From Streptosporangiaceae bacterium (lineage in GTDB: Bacteria; Actinomycetota; Actinomycetes; Streptosporangiales; Streptosporangiaceae), in NCBI GenBank assembly GCA_030045215.1, contig JASIBJ010000705.1:1-5739 (forward strand): 5,739 nt of DNA. Reading direction: 5' to 3'. The translations under genes and the position numbers were made by a program. Shown here in pieces: positions 5,697 through 5,739 of the stretch (positions are counted from its first letter, which is position 1; each line of letters begins with the position of its first letter). The notes below the pieces were generated by a model that was not told the origin of the DNA, did no database searches, and saw nothing but the letters and a program-made list of their open reading frames with translations.

Positions 5697-5739
5697 ATGG
5701 CTCCGCACATTTACCTGCTGTCCGTGCCGGCGGCGGTCG
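5697..5739 (+). CDS. Start of an unidentified gene running off the right edge
   Basis: Only 14 codons are visible (MAPHIYLLSVPAAV), too few to identify the product; the N-terminus is rather hydrophobic. The start has AAAGGA at 5682-5687. A competing ATG at 5687 opens another frame to the window end, but that frame includes a TTA leucine codon and many A/T third positions, whereas the 5697 frame has G or C at 11 of 13 third positions after the start. It begins 19 bases after the 80-residue ORF and probably shares its transcript. Confidence 0.5.
   Translation, partial: MAPHIYLLSVPAAV

Noticed and set aside
5687..5739. ATG at 5687 as the start of the last gene
   Set aside because: Open to the window edge, but it has a rare TTA codon and low G/C at third positions, and the ribosome site is too close; the ATG at 5697 fits better. 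Not fully excluded with so few codons.

Overview
This is a compact, GC-rich window with strong G/C preference at third codon positions and long antisense shadow ORFs. Its protein families suggest an actinomycete (Actinomycetota); the sequence does not support a narrower placement. It looks like ordinary chromosomal metabolism plus regulation. I see no tRNA, rRNA, CRISPR array, insertion sequence or phage gene, and no stretch over 300 bases lacks a gene.

Layout: (1) 1-1011 (+) is the C-terminal two thirds of an APC-superfamily amino acid/polyamine permease, entering from the left edge. (2) 1094-2599 (-) is a complete FadD-like acyl-CoA ligase, convergent with the permease across an 82-bp gap that has GC-rich palindromes at both stop codons. 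(3) 2600-2751 is a 152-bp divergent control region with several inverted repeats. (4) 2752-4038 (+) is a complete PucR/CdaR-type regulator, a natural candidate to control itself and the divergent ligase. (5) 4184-5299 (+) is a PLP-dependent class I/II aminotransferase of the HisC-like group, with its own leader. (6) 5300-5434 holds a stop-codon hairpin and a patterned inverted-repeat element (5328-5390). (7) 5435-5677 (+) is an unrecognised 80-residue charged protein. (8) 5697-5739 (+) is the start of another gene leaving the window.

The genes fit a loose theme of import, transamination and CoA activation of an amino acid, amine or carboxylic acid, with a PucR regulator in the middle. This is inference from neighbourhood: the genes are in several transcription units and no substrate can be read from the sequence. 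The least explained parts are the repeat element at 5328-5390 with its downstream small ORF, and the altered substrate-side motif of the aminotransferase. I found no convincing undescribed multi-gene system.
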